This document shows, piece after piece, positions 26,165 to 36,081 of a stretch of DNA of 64,000 nucleotides. The notes under the pieces were generated by a model. The model did no database searches. It was not told the DNA's origin and worked only from the letters and a program-made list of their open reading frames with translations. Source of the DNA: Myroides sp. N17-2 (GTDB lineage: Bacteria; Bacteroidota; Bacteroidia; Flavobacteriales; Flavobacteriaceae); contig NZ_NSGJ01000026.1 in NCBI RefSeq assembly GCF_002286775.1, forward strand, positions 1 through 64,000. Reading direction: 5' to 3'. Numbering within the stretch: the first letter of the stretch is position 1; each line of letters starts with the position of its first letter. The translations under genes and the position numbers were made by a program.

Positions 26165-26345
26165 CCCTTTAAATACTAAGAATGCGTTACTAATTATACT
26201 TTTACATACTGAAGCTAATTATTGAATATCACCACACTCAACGAATAGCAATCTAGATTTAGTGCTAATGACTTTACTATTCATTAGCTATAGTTGGCTG
26301 TGTGGTTTAAATTAAAACATACAAAACTTTTATAAAACAACAGCC

Positions 26346-29300
26346 ATGAACAAACTACTACTCTTACTTTTTTTAACCCTTAGCCCCATGCTTTTCGCAC
26401 AGACGAGCATAGAGGTTTTCGAAACAGAAAGCAATGCCTCCGCTAGCTTTACTGATAATGGGGTGATCTTTAATATTATTTCAAAGGTTGGTTTATTTGA
26501 TATACAAGCTAACTTTCCGGGGACAGGATGGAATGGAACAGCTAATGATAATCGCTATATAGATAATAGTAATGACTCGTCATTTCCACCATCTTTTAGC
26601 ATTAAGACTACCTCAAACTTATTTAAAGTAAATCGCTTTTGGGTTTACCTATCTGCATTGAATCTTGATTTAAGCGTTGCAGGAAGTTTGACTGTTGTAG
26701 GAAAGTTAAGTGGAGTAACTAAATTTATGCAAACTAAGACGAGTGGTTTTGCTACTGCATTAGGAATGACTAATGGTTATACATTAATAGATTTGACGAA
26801 TCTGAATGGTCAGAACTATAGTAATATTATTATAGATGAGTTAGAACTTACAGCTAATGGAGGGTATAGATATTTTGGTTTAGATGCATTTACATGGGTG
26901 AAGGATTCTAATATTGTTAAAGGATCTGATTTAACAGCAACAATTTCAGGAACGAATATAAGTTGTTATCGAGGTACTAATGGTACAGCTAAAGTAGAAG
27001 TATCAGGCGGAAAAGCTCCTTATACTTACTCTTGGCTTCCCTCAGGCGGAACTGCAGCTACGGCTACAGGTTTAGCAGCAGGTGTATATACAGTGACGAT
27101 TAAAGATGCTGATAACTATACAACAGCACAGTCATTTACTATTACTCAACCTACAGCTCTAAAAACTATAGGTTTTTCGACTGATGTGAGTTGTAAAGGG
27201 GGGGCTAATGGTACAGCTACCGTAATTGCCTCAGGTGGAACCCCTCCTTATACTTACTCATGGTCACCATCAGGTGGTACAGCAGCTACTGCAACAGTAC
27301 TATCAAAAGGTACTTATACTGTAACTATCACAGATGCGAATGCTTGTACGGCTACACAAAGTGTTACGATTACTGAACCTGCAGAAGCTTTAACAGCTAT
27401 AACTGCACAGACTAATGTAAGTTGTAATGGAGGTGCTAATGGTACAGCAACAGTGATTCCCTCAGGCGGAACTGCTCCGTATACCTATTCATGGACATCT
27501 TCAGGCGGTACAGCAGCTACTGCAACAGGACTATCAGCAGGTACTTATACGGTAACTATTACAGATGCAAATACATGCCAAATAACGAAAACAGTTACTA
27601 TTACCCAACCAGATCCTATAATAGCTACAACTTCACAGACTAATGTAAGTTGTTTTGGAGGAAGTAATGGATCAGCTACAGTGACTCCATCAGGAGGTAC
27701 AGGTAATTATACGTATTTGTGGAGTAATGGAGCAACGACTCAGACTATTACAGGACTAAAAGTAGGTACTTATGAAGTGACTGTTACAGATGCTAACGTA
27801 TGCCAAATAATAAGGACATTTACTATTACACAACCTCCTATATTATTAGCAACGACGGCACAGACTAATATAAGTTGTAATGGAGAAAGTACCGGATTAG
27901 CTTCAGTGAATCCATCAGGAGGAACTGCTCCATATAGTTATTTATGGAGTACAGGAGCAACTACTAGTTCTATTACAGGTTTAACAGCAGGTACTTATAC
28001 TGTGACAATTGAAGATGGGAATGGGTGTCAAATAATGAAAACGTTTACTATTACTCAACCTACTGCTCTAACAGCAACAACTGTACAGGTTAATGTAAGT
28101 TGTAATGGAGGAGCTAATGGTACAGCTTCAGTAACTCCATCAGGAGGAGCAGGTGGCTATAGTTATTTATGGAATACAGGAGCAACTACTAGTAAAATTA
28201 GTGACCAAAAAGTGGGTACTTATACTGTAACTATTACAGATGCTAATAAATGTTCTATAAAAAAAGAGGTAACTATTACAGGACCAACTGCAATAACCGC
28301 CACAATCAAACAAACAGATGTAAGTTGTAATGGAGGTGCTAATGGTACGTCTACTGTAATTGCCTCTGGTGGAACTCCTCCTTATACTTATTCATGGTTT
28401 CCCTCAGGCGGAACTGCAGCTACGGCTACAGGACTAAGAGCAGGTACTTATACGGTGACTATTACAGATGCTAACCAGTGTCAAATAGCAGTAAAATCTA
28501 CGATTACTGAACCAACAGTATTAAATACAGCTATTGCATCAACAATTGTAAGTTGTAATGGAGGGGCTAATGGATCAGCTTCTGCAATTGTCTCAGGGGG
28601 AACAGCTCCTTATGCTTATTTCTGGAGTACAGGAGCAACTACTCAGACTATTACAGGACTAACAGCTGGCTCTTATGAAGTGACTGTTACAGATGCTAAT
28701 AGTTGTACAAAATCACAGCGTATTACGATTACCGAACCAAAAGCACTAACAGCAACAATGTCGCAAACGAATGTAAGTTGTTTTGGACACACTAATGGTA
28801 CAGCTACAGTTAGCGTATCAGGAGGAACTCCTCCTTATATTTATTCATGGTCACCATCAGGCGGTACAGCAGCTACAGCTGTAGGACTAAAAGCAGGTAA
28901 CTATACTGTGACTATTACAGATGCTAATAAATGTTCTATAGAAAAAGAGGTAACTATTACAGGACCAACTGCTATAACAGCTACAACTTCACAGACTAAT
29001 GTACTATGTAATGGAGGAAGTAATGGAGTAGCAACAGTAACTCCATTAGGAGGAACAGGAAGTTATACCTATTTGTGGAATAATGGAGCAACTACTAGGT
29101 CAATTACAGGCTTAACAGCAGGTACTTATGAAGTGACAGTTACAGATACTAACCTTTGCCAAATAACAAAGACATTTAATATTACTCAACCAACTGTTAT
29201 AACAACCACACCATCGCAGACTAATGTAAGTTGTAATGGAGGAGCTAATGGTACAGCTTCAGTAAATGTATTAGGGGGTATGGGTGGTTATACTTACAAA

Positions 29301-32300
29301 TGGTCACCATCAGGAGGTACAGCAGCTACAGCTACAGGCTTAACAGCAGGTACTTATATTGTAACTATTACAGATGCGAATGGCTGTTCAGCAACACAGA
29401 GTTTTAAGATTACTGAACCTAGAGAAGCTTTAAAAGCATCATTAGTTTCACAAACTAATGTAAGTTGTAATGGAGGAAGTAATGGATCAGCTACAGTGAT
29501 TGCATCAGGAGGTACTAATGGTTACAAATACTCATGGGCACCATCAGGAGGCACAGCAGCTACTGCTACAGGCTTAATAGCAGGTAACTATACTGTAACA
29601 GTAACTGATGCGAATGGATGTACGACGACAGAGAGTGTTACTATTACTCAACCTACAGCTTTAACTACGATAGGCTTTGCGACTAATGTGAGTTGTAGTG
29701 GAGGTACTAATGGTACAGCTACAGTGATTCCATCAGGAGGTACGGGAGGTTATACCTATTCATGGGCTCCATCAGGAGGCACAGCAGCTAAAGCTACAGG
29801 CTTAACCGCAGGTAGTTATATAGTAACAGTAACTGATGCGAATGGGTGTACAACTACACAGAGTGTTACTATTATTGATGGAGATGTAGTAACTAAGCCT
29901 ATTACAGAAACAAGTTTATCATATAAATATGGTGATGCTCCACATCCACTATCTGCTATTAGTCTAAATGGGAATAAACTTAATTGGTATACAGAAGAGA
30001 ATGGTACACTAAGTAAAGTGAGTTTAATTGCACCTACACCATCGACTAGTAAAGTAGGTCAGCAGGTTTATTATGTTAGTCAGGTTAATCAATTTGGATG
30101 TGAAAGCCCTTTAGAAAAGATTACAGTTACTATTGGTGCAGTGCCATTAACAGTGACAGTTAAGCCTCAATCTATGGTATACGGAGCAGTTGATCCTAAG
30201 CTTGATTATGTAGTATCAGGATTAGTAAATAATGATAAAGAGACTGCTGTATTAACAGGTAGTTTATCTCGTGCTAAAGGAGAGGATGTAGGAAGCTATG
30301 CTATTACTCAGGGTGATTTAAAAGCAAATGATAACTATACGCTTGAATTTACTGGAGCTGATATGACGATTACACCAGCTAAATTATCCGTAACAACGAA
30401 CACACAATCTAAGGTATACGGTGCTACTGACCCTAAGTTAGATTATACCGTATCAGGATTACAGTTTACAGATAAAGAAACTGATGTGTTGACAGGTAGT
30501 TTATCTCGTGCTAAAGGAGAGAATGTAGGAAGCTATATTATTACTCAAGGAGCGTTAATTGTTAATAGTAATTATGCATTAGACTTGAAAACAGCTAATC
30601 TGACTATTACATCAGCTAAACTAACAGTGACAGTTAATCCTCAATCTAAGGTATACGGAGCAGTTGATCCTAAGCTTGATTATGTAGTATCAGGATTAGT
30701 GAATAATGACAAAGAAACTGATGTGTTGACAGGAAGTTTATCACGTGCTTTAGGAGAGAACGTAGCTTCTTATGCGATAGGAAAAGGAACTTTAAAGACT
30801 AATGATAACTATACGCTTGAATTTACTGGAGCTAATCTGACTATTGGTACAGCACCATTAATAGTGACAGCTAATCCTCAATCTAAGGTATACGGAGCAA
30901 TTGATTCTAAGCTTGATTACACAGTATCAGGATTACAGCTTACAGATAAAGAGACTGCTGTATTAACAGGTAGTTTATCTCGTGCTAAAGGAGAGAATGT
31001 AGGAAGCTATATCATTACTCAAAGTGATTTAAAAGCGAATGGTAACTATACACTTGACTATAAAACAGCTAATCTGACTATTGGTAAAGCACCATTAATA
31101 GTAACAGCGACTACTCAATCTAAAGTATACGGAGCAGTTGATCCTAAGCTTGAGTATACAGTGTCAGGACTAGTGAATAATGATAAAGAGACTGCTGTAT
31201 TAACAGGTAGTTTATCTCGTGCTATAGGAGAGGATGTAGGTACGTATGTTATTAATCAAGGAGCGTTAATTGTTAATAGTAATTATACACTTGACTTTAA
31301 AACAGCGAAGCTGACTATTACATCAGCTAAATTAACAGTAACAGCTTCTGTTAAGACTAAAGTATACGGAGCAGTTGATCCTAAGCTTGATTATACAGTG
31401 TCAGGACTAGTGAATAATGATAAAGAGACTGCTGTATTAACAGGTAGTTTATCTCGTGCTAAAGGAGAGAATGTAGGTACGTATGTTATTACTCAAGGAG
31501 CATTAATTGTTAATAGTAATTATGTATTAGACTTTAAGACAGCGAACCTGACTATTACATCAGCTAAACTAACAGTGACAGCTAATCCTCAATCTAAGGT
31601 ATACGGAGCGGTTGATCCTAAGCTTGATTATGTAGTATCAGGATTAGTAAATAACGATAAAGAGACGGATGTCTTATCAGGTAGTTTATCACGTATTACA
31701 GGAGAGAATGTAGGAGTGTATGCTATTAATCAAAATGACTTAAAAGCGAATAGTAACTATACAGTTGACTTTAAGACTGCTAATCTAACTATTGGTACAG
31801 CACCATTAACCGTGACTGCTAATAAACAATCTAAAGTATACGGAGCAGTTGATCCTAAGCTTGATTATGTAGTATTAGGACTAGTAAATAATGATAAAGA
31901 GACTGCTGTGTTATCAGGAGGTTTATCTCGTGCTAAAGGAGAAAATGTAGGTACGTATGCTATTACTCAAGGTGACTTAAAAGCGAATAGTAACTACATA
32001 CTTAACTTTAAGACAGCCAATCTAACTATTGGTACAGCGCCATTAACAGTGACAGCTAATAAACAATCTAAAGTATACGGAGCATTTGATCCTGAGCTTG
32101 ATTATACAGTATCAGGATTACAGTTTACAGATAAAGAAACTGCTGTATTAACAGGAGGTTTATCTCGTGCTACAGGAGAGGATGTAGGAAGTTATACTAT
32201 TAATCAAAATGACTTAAAAGCGAATAGTAATTATGCATTAGATTTTAAGACAGCCAATCTAACTATTGGTACAGCACTATTAACAGTGACAGCTAATAAA

Positions 32301-33761
32301 CAATCTAAGGTATACGGAGCAGTTGATCCTAAGCTTGATTATGTAGTATCAGGATTAGTAAATAACGATAAAGAGACTGCTGTATTATCAGGAGGTTTAT
32401 CTCGTGCTATAGGAGAGAATGTAGGAAGCTATGCTATTACTCAGGGTGACTTAAAAGCGAATGGTAATTACTCATTAAGTTATGTAAGTAATAATCTAGT
32501 TATTACACCTGCTACGATTAGTGGATTAAGCCTAACGGATGCTATATACACTTATGATGGAACAGAGCGAACACTAATACTTAAAGGTAATTTGCCTAGT
32601 GATATGCAGGTGTCTTATACTGCAAATAAACAAACAGAAGCAGGTGTATATCAAATAACAGCGTTAGTAACAGGAGCTAATTATAAGGACTTAACACTTA
32701 TGGCTAAATTAACCATCACTAAAGCTAAGCAGCATATTGAGTTTGATAAGTTATCACCTGTGATTTATAATACAAACTTTCAACTGCAATTGTCGGCTGT
32801 TAGTAGTTCAGGATTGCCTATAACATACTCATCAGGTGATGAGGTAGGTGTAGCTATAGTTGATCCATTAGGATTAGTTAAAATACTAAAACCAGGTAGT
32901 ATCGTTATCACTGCTCAACAAGCAGGAAATAATAACTATGAACCTGCTCAAAATGTGAGTCAAGTACTACTTGTTCAGAATGATGAAGCGGATATAGAAT
33001 GGTTAAGTATTAATGGAAGTGATATGGGTAAAATGTCATCTAATGAATACTTTATCATTGATTGTGAAGATATCGATAGTCAAGTTAGTATAGCGTTAAA
33101 AACAAGTGCAGGAGCTAATGTAAGCACAGGCAATAACTTTGTGATACGCACTCCTAAAGCGGGTATATATAGACAAGAAATAATCGTTAAATCTCAAAGT
33201 GAAAAGGCGAGTAAGAAGTATGTAATAGAGATAGAGCGACCTTTTGTTTTTGACGAAATAGTGACGCAGAAGTTTAATAATACATTAATCGCTAATAATA
33301 ATCCACTGACTAACGGTGGGTATACATTCACAGGGTATAGATGGTTTAGAAATGGACAATTAATAGGTACAGGACAGATCTATTCTGTGGGTAATAATAA
33401 AGAAGATCTATTAGATAGAGATGCATTATATAGTGTTGAATTAACAACAGATAAAGGAGAGGTGCTACACAGTTGTTCTTCTACAGTCAGATATTCAAAT
33501 ACGAACAGCATTAAGCTATATCCTAATCCAATAGTGAAACAGGGAGAATTAGAGATTGCGATTGATTATCCAGACTCGTCGTTGAAGGGTGTTACAGCCT
33601 CTATTTATAGTGTGACAGGTCAGTTCTTATTCAAAACTGTACTACAAGAGCGCATTTCTAAAGTAGTCTTACCATATACTTTAGTAGAGGGATCATATAT
33701 TATGATTATAAAAATTGATGGTAAGAATAAGACATTTAGATTTATAGTAAAACCTAACTAA
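26346..33761 (+). CDS. Giant SprB/MBG-repeat adhesin, T9SS cargo
   Basis: 2,471 aa. Order: signal peptide (ending LFAQ); a ~175-residue N-terminal domain with no known family; 13 SprB-type repeats of ~71-77 residues (about 196-1178; VSCNGGANGTATV, PYTYSW, TYTVTITDAN); a short linker; 10 MBG-type repeats of 79 residues (about 1268-2056; SKVYGAVDPKLDY, VLTGSLSRAKGEN); a degenerate MBG-like unit and an Ig-like region; and a type A T9SS sorting domain (2388-2471; SIKLYPNPIVKQGELEIAID, VTGQFLFK, GSYIMIIK). Such proteins are exported by the type IX system and displayed as adhesins; SprB itself serves gliding. A barrel protein follows after 1 bp. Confidence 0.93.
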   Translation: MNKLLLLLFLTLSPMLFAQTSIEVFETESNASASFTDNGVIFNIISKVGLFDIQANFPGTGWNGTANDNRYIDNSNDSSFPPSFSIKTTSNLFKVNRFWVYLSALNLDLSVAGSLTVVGKLSGVTKFMQTKTSGFATALGMTNGYTLIDLTNLNGQNYSNIIIDELELTANGGYRYFGLDAFTWVKDSNIVKGSDLTATISGTNISCYRGTNGTAKVEVSGGKAPYTYSWLPSGGTAATATGLAAGVYTVTIKDADNYTTAQSFTITQPTALKTIGFSTDVSCKGGANGTATVIASGGTPPYTYSWSPSGGTAATATVLSKGTYTVTITDANACTATQSVTITEPAEALTAITAQTNVSCNGGANGTATVIPSGGTAPYTYSWTSSGGTAATATGLSAGTYTVTITDANTCQITKTVTITQPDPIIATTSQTNVSCFGGSNGSATVTPSGGTGNYTYLWSNGATTQTITGLKVGTYEVTVTDANVCQIIRTFTITQPPILLATTAQTNISCNGESTGLASVNPSGGTAPYSYLWSTGATTSSITGLTAGTYTVTIEDGNGCQIMKTFTITQPTALTATTVQVNVSCNGGANGTASVTPSGGAGGYSYLWNTGATTSKISDQKVGTYTVTITDANKCSIKKEVTITGPTAITATIKQTDVSCNGGANGTSTVIASGGTPPYTYSWFPSGGTAATATGLRAGTYTVTITDANQCQIAVKSTITEPTVLNTAIASTIVSCNGGANGSASAIVSGGTAPYAYFWSTGATTQTITGLTAGSYEVTVTDANSCTKSQRITITEPKALTATMSQTNVSCFGHTNGTATVSVSGGTPPYIYSWSPSGGTAATAVGLKAGNYTVTITDANKCSIEKEVTITGPTAITATTSQTNVLCNGGSNGVATVTPLGGTGSYTYLWNNGATTRSITGLTAGTYEVTVTDTNLCQITKTFNITQPTVITTTPSQTNVSCNGGANGTASVNVLGGMGGYTYKWSPSGGTAATATGLTAGTYIVTITDANGCSATQSFKITEPREALKASLVSQTNVSCNGGSNGSATVIASGGTNGYKYSWAPSGGTAATATGLIAGNYTVTVTDANGCTTTESVTITQPTALTTIGFATNVSCSGGTNGTATVIPSGGTGGYTYSWAPSGGTAAKATGLTAGSYIVTVTDANGCTTTQSVTIIDGDVVTKPITETSLSYKYGDAPHPLSAISLNGNKLNWYTEENGTLSKVSLIAPTPSTSKVGQQVYYVSQVNQFGCESPLEKITVTIGAVPLTVTVKPQSMVYGAVDPKLDYVVSGLVNNDKETAVLTGSLSRAKGEDVGSYAITQGDLKANDNYTLEFTGADMTITPAKLSVTTNTQSKVYGATDPKLDYTVSGLQFTDKETDVLTGSLSRAKGENVGSYIITQGALIVNSNYALDLKTANLTITSAKLTVTVNPQSKVYGAVDPKLDYVVSGLVNNDKETDVLTGSLSRALGENVASYAIGKGTLKTNDNYTLEFTGANLTIGTAPLIVTANPQSKVYGAIDSKLDYTVSGLQLTDKETAVLTGSLSRAKGENVGSYIITQSDLKANGNYTLDYKTANLTIGKAPLIVTATTQSKVYGAVDPKLEYTVSGLVNNDKETAVLTGSLSRAIGEDVGTYVINQGALIVNSNYTLDFKTAKLTITSAKLTVTASVKTKVYGAVDPKLDYTVSGLVNNDKETAVLTGSLSRAKGENVGTYVITQGALIVNSNYVLDFKTANLTITSAKLTVTANPQSKVYGAVDPKLDYVVSGLVNNDKETDVLSGSLSRITGENVGVYAINQNDLKANSNYTVDFKTANLTIGTAPLTVTANKQSKVYGAVDPKLDYVVLGLVNNDKETAVLSGGLSRAKGENVGTYAITQGDLKANSNYILNFKTANLTIGTAPLTVTANKQSKVYGAFDPELDYTVSGLQFTDKETAVLTGGLSRATGEDVGSYTINQNDLKANSNYALDFKTANLTIGTALLTVTANKQSKVYGAVDPKLDYVVSGLVNNDKETAVLSGGLSRAIGENVGSYAITQGDLKANGNYSLSYVSNNLVITPATISGLSLTDAIYTYDGTERTLILKGNLPSDMQVSYTANKQTEAGVYQITALVTGANYKDLTLMAKLTITKAKQHIEFDKLSPVIYNTNFQLQLSAVSSSGLPITYSSGDEVGVAIVDPLGLVKILKPGSIVITAQQAGNNNYEPAQNVSQVLLVQNDEADIEWLSINGSDMGKMSSNEYFIIDCEDIDSQVSIALKTSAGANVSTGNNFVIRTPKAGIYRQEIIVKSQSEKASKKYVIEIERPFVFDEIVTQKFNNTLIANNNPLTNGGYTFTGYRWFRNGQLIGTGQIYSVGNNKEDLLDRDALYSVELTTDKGEVLHSCSSTVRYSNTNSIKLYPNPIVKQGELEIAIDYPDSSLKGVTASIYSVTGQFLFKTVLQERISKVVLPYTLVEGSYIMIIKIDGKNKTFRFIVKPN
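26934..29880 (+). repeat. 13 tandem SprB-type repeats (coding)
   Basis: About 213-230 bp per unit, each starting near the (V/I)SC motif; the tenth reads VLC. Two subtypes alternate irregularly: a long form with SGGTAATATGL after the Trp and a short form with (T/N)GATT..ITGL. Mixed order suggests block duplication and shuffling. Confidence 0.88.
30148..32515 (+). repeat. 10 tandem MBG-type repeats, 237 bp each (coding)
   Basis: Each unit encodes 79 residues with VYGA.DPKL.Y near its start. Long DNA stretches are identical or nearly so between units, so slippage or recombination could change copy number in frame. Two variants (LVNNDKET and LQFTDKET) are interspersed. Confidence 0.9.
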
Positions 33762-33762
33762 G

Positions 33763-34608
33763 ATGAACTTAAATAGAAAAAATATATGTGGATTAATGCT
33801 TGTCGTACTTGGAAGTACGGCAGGCTTTGCCCAAGAGATTAATGTATCTACATTGGGTTATTTTACGAATAGTGCTAAGAGCCTTGCTCACTATGATTCG
33901 AATACTTCTATGGGGTATGGAGTAGGAGTGGGGTATAGATATTATCTTGGTCCTAAATGGAGCATAGGTGCTGAGGTAAACTATCAGCATACTAATCTTG
34001 ACTTTATACAGCGCAATGCTAAGGGAAGCCTGTCTACTACTGATATGGATAATGATATGTATGAGTTTAGATATAAAACGCAAAACTTAAAAGAGCAGGT
34101 ATCTTATAATACACTTCAGATTCCTATAACTATACAATATGAGACTCAAGGAACTGTTAGATGGTACGTACAGACAGGTGTAGGAATAGGAATTCTTACA
34201 GGCAATCAGAAGTCTACCATTAAGATGAATGACTTGCGTACTTCAGGATATTATCCGGAGTGGAATGCAGAGTTAAATGGGCCTAGCTTTATGGGGTTTG
34301 GTTCTTTTGGACATCAAAAGCAAGAAGTAGATCTAAAGCTAGAGAACAGAATCTCTTGGTTGTTTGAGACAGGAATTAAACAAGATTTAGGAAACAAACA
34401 GAGTTTTTACATAGGTGCTTTTGTTGATTTAGGTTTAAATGATATGGGGAAAAATATAGATAAGAATAATCACATTCCTGTCGCTATTACTTCAGATTTA
34501 GACAATCCATTAGCGTTTAGTAGTCTATGGACACAAACAGAAAATAAGAATAATAAATTGCAGAACTATAACGTAGGTATTAAACTGCGATATTCATTTA
34601 ATTTATAA
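33763..34608 (+). CDS. Outer-membrane beta-barrel protein beside the adhesin
   Basis: 281 aa with a signal peptide ending GFAQ and a barrel pattern: GYGVGVGYRYYLGPKWSIGA, YNTLQIPITIQYET, RWYVQTGVGIGILTG, FYIGAFVDLGLNDM and a terminal GIKLRYSFNL with final aromatic-rich strand. It fits the small OMP_b-brl barrels of Bacteroidota. It is not a recognisable PorP/SprF homologue, although it occupies the position SprF-type partners take next to T9SS adhesins. It starts 1 bp after the adhesin stop, so co-translation is likely and a role in adhesin export or anchoring is a fair inference. Confidence 0.8.
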   Translation: MNLNRKNICGLMLVVLGSTAGFAQEINVSTLGYFTNSAKSLAHYDSNTSMGYGVGVGYRYYLGPKWSIGAEVNYQHTNLDFIQRNAKGSLSTTDMDNDMYEFRYKTQNLKEQVSYNTLQIPITIQYETQGTVRWYVQTGVGIGILTGNQKSTIKMNDLRTSGYYPEWNAELNGPSFMGFGSFGHQKQEVDLKLENRISWLFETGIKQDLGNKQSFYIGAFVDLGLNDMGKNIDKNNHIPVAITSDLDNPLAFSSLWTQTENKNNKLQNYNVGIKLRYSFNL

Positions 34609-34654
34609 GTAGTTAAATGTTTTTTGAATTCACCTTATCCTCACACTAAACAAT

Positions 34655-34909
34655 ATGCATAACCCAATAACTCCAGAAGAATTAAAAGATATCGCTTTTA
34701 ACGCTTCACTAAATAAATATGAAACTATCATTAGAGAATTAAAAACAAATGCGAGTAAAGGAAATAGCTCTATCAAAGTAGAAGAACTTCCAGAAGTTGT
34801 ACAATTAAAATTGCTTGAAGAGGGCTATTCTGTAAAGCCTTATGTCACATATAAATACGATTATCTCTTGCGTAAAAAGAGGAAAAAATACTATGTTGTT
34901 AGTTTTTAA
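34655..34909 (+). CDS. Small hypothetical protein, 84 aa (paralogue 1)
   Basis: No family is recognised. It is clearly homologous to the 84-residue protein encoded on the other strand at 35827-36081: both have TPE.LK..A at the start, a Y..II..L..(N/S)ASKG core, E(E/D)(L/I)PE, GYSVKPY in the last third, and a basic end (RKKRKKYYVVSF). The last part is strongly basic and aromatic, suggesting nucleic-acid or phage/virion-type binding, but this is a guess. Followed by a strong terminator. Confidence 0.65.
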   Translation: MHNPITPEELKDIAFNASLNKYETIIRELKTNASKGNSSIKVEELPEVVQLKLLEEGYSVKPYVTYKYDYLLRKKRKKYYVVSF

Positions 34910-34925
34910 CCACTAATAGAGAAAG

Positions 34926-34956
34926 AGAGGCTGCCCTAAAAGGCAGCCTCTTATTT
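34926..34956. terminator. Intrinsic terminator
   Basis: AGAGGCTGCC (34926-34935) pairs perfectly with GGCAGCCTCT (34942-34951), loop CTAAAA, followed by TATTTATTTT. It overlaps the last bases of the convergent 175-aa gene. Confidence 0.85.
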
Positions 34957-35482
34957 ATTTTGCTAATAAGAAACTGTAATACTCCTGCATATCTTCGAAA
35001 TGTTCGTTCTCTATTAACCCATCTGACATATCGAATTCGCTACAAAACTTGATAACAGAAGCTCGTAAATAGTCAAATAGATATAGGGGAAGCTGTTTTG
35101 ACACATGCTTAGCTAATAGTACTTCTAGAAGATCATGATCAAACTCTTCGTTATCATATATCGTGATGTTGTCTATTAAGTTTTGGAATCTAGAGCTAGT
35201 GATAAATGATATAGTTAAGTAAAGTATCTCGTTTTCGTCAAACTTTCTATTGTGAAGAAATGTGTTGATTAGCTCAGAAGTATCTTCAGAAGGATAACCA
35301 TCATCACAATTAACTGTATTAAAGTCATCTGTAGGAATACTCTGTAGTTCTTCATACTTCTTAATACTAAAGTCATAGTATAGTGTATTGAGAATAACAA
35401 TAGTCTGCTTCTTTGCCTTTTCAATAAAGTCTAAAGAGAAGTTTTTCTCTATAAAAGCTTGTGCAGTGGATTTTGTCATCAT
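34955..35482 (-). CDS. Hypothetical protein, 175 aa
   Basis: Soluble, acidic, mostly helical protein without signal peptide or recognised motif (STAQAFIEKNFSLDFIEKAK at the start, a Cys-Asp-Asp-Gly turn, and an acidic C-terminus). The start at 35482 (MMTKSTAQAF) is preferred over an in-frame ATG at 35509 that would add an odd aromatic stretch. It lies between the two paralogous 84-residue genes, on the strand of the second. Confidence 0.55.
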   Translation of the reverse strand: MMTKSTAQAFIEKNFSLDFIEKAKKQTIVILNTLYYDFSIKKYEELQSIPTDDFNTVNCDDGYPSEDTSELINTFLHNRKFDENEILYLTISFITSSRFQNLIDNITIYDNEEFDHDLLEVLLAKHVSKQLPLYLFDYLRASVIKFCSEFDMSDGLIENEHFEDMQEYYSFLLAK

Positions 35483-35623
35483 AGTAAATGAGTAATAAAA
35501 GAAGATCATTATGTCTAATAGGAGATAATTCCCTTCTGATGGGTATTCAAATTGCGTTTCAATCTAATAAAGTTACTTAAAATAGTGAGATAACAAAACA
35601 AATAATTAGCGATAGTCAAGTAC

Positions 35624-35778
35624 CACCTTAAATCTGTAACTACCTTTACTGCGAATAAATTCTACTTTACATAGCTTCAATTAGCTCTAAAACCACACTA
35701 CAGTGTGCTTTCATCACTAATCTCGCTCTGTTTTGTATAATTCATTCTCGTTTAAATGTTATCTGCAGATTTAGGGTG
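35624..35778. mobile_element. MITE-like element, copy B
   Basis: 155 bp bounded by CACCTTAAATCTGTA and TGCAGATTTAGGGTG. It aligns with copy A (9630-9785) in the same orientation nearly base for base (GAATAAATTCTAC, CATAGCTTCAATTAGCTC, TGTATAATTCATTCTCGTT). The internal hairpin CACACT..AGTGTG keeps its stem while the 2-base loop changes. It fills most of the 344-bp gap between genes. Confidence 0.85.
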
Positions 35779-35779
35779 C

Positions 35780-35818
35780 AAAAAAAAAGCGAACCTCAAA
35801 GTTATTGAGATTCGCTTA
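35780..35818 (-). terminator. Intrinsic terminator of the minus-strand 84-aa gene
   Basis: On the minus strand AAGCGAATCTCAA pairs with TTGAGGTTCGCTT with one mismatch and is followed by nine T. It directly abuts the MITE copy. Confidence 0.8.
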
Positions 35819-35826
35819 GTATTAGA

Positions 35827-36081
35827 TTAGAACTTAATCATATAAAACTTCTTCTTTTTTCGTCTGAAAAACAAATCTAGTTTATACTTGAAGTAAGGCT
35901 TTACAGAGTATCCATTCTCTATCAATTTGGCTTGTAATAGTTCAGGTATATCTTCAACTAAGACATAATTATGACCTTTTGAAGCGCTTTCTTCAAGCTT
36001 AGAGATAATCAGATCATACTTAGGTGTATTAGCACTTAAGGCTAATTCTTTTAATTTTTCAGGTGTATTCGTATTGTTCAT
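35827..36081 (-). CDS. Small hypothetical protein, 84 aa (paralogue 2)
   Basis: Same length and layout as the product of 34655-34909, with roughly half the residues identical by eye: TPEKLKELAL, SASKG, VEDIPELLQAKLIENGYSVK, and the basic tail RRKKKKFYMIKF. The two genes face each other across the 175-aa gene, as an inverted duplication would leave them, but are diverged enough to be old. Function unknown. Confidence 0.65.
   Translation of the reverse strand: MNNTNTPEKLKELALSANTPKYDLIISKLEESASKGHNYVLVEDIPELLQAKLIENGYSVKPYFKYKLDLFFRRKKKKFYMIKF

Noticed and set aside
26934..29880. SprB repeat array considered as non-coding satellite or CRISPR
   Set aside because: The reading frame is open throughout and encodes canonical SprB-type repeats; substitutions follow codons.
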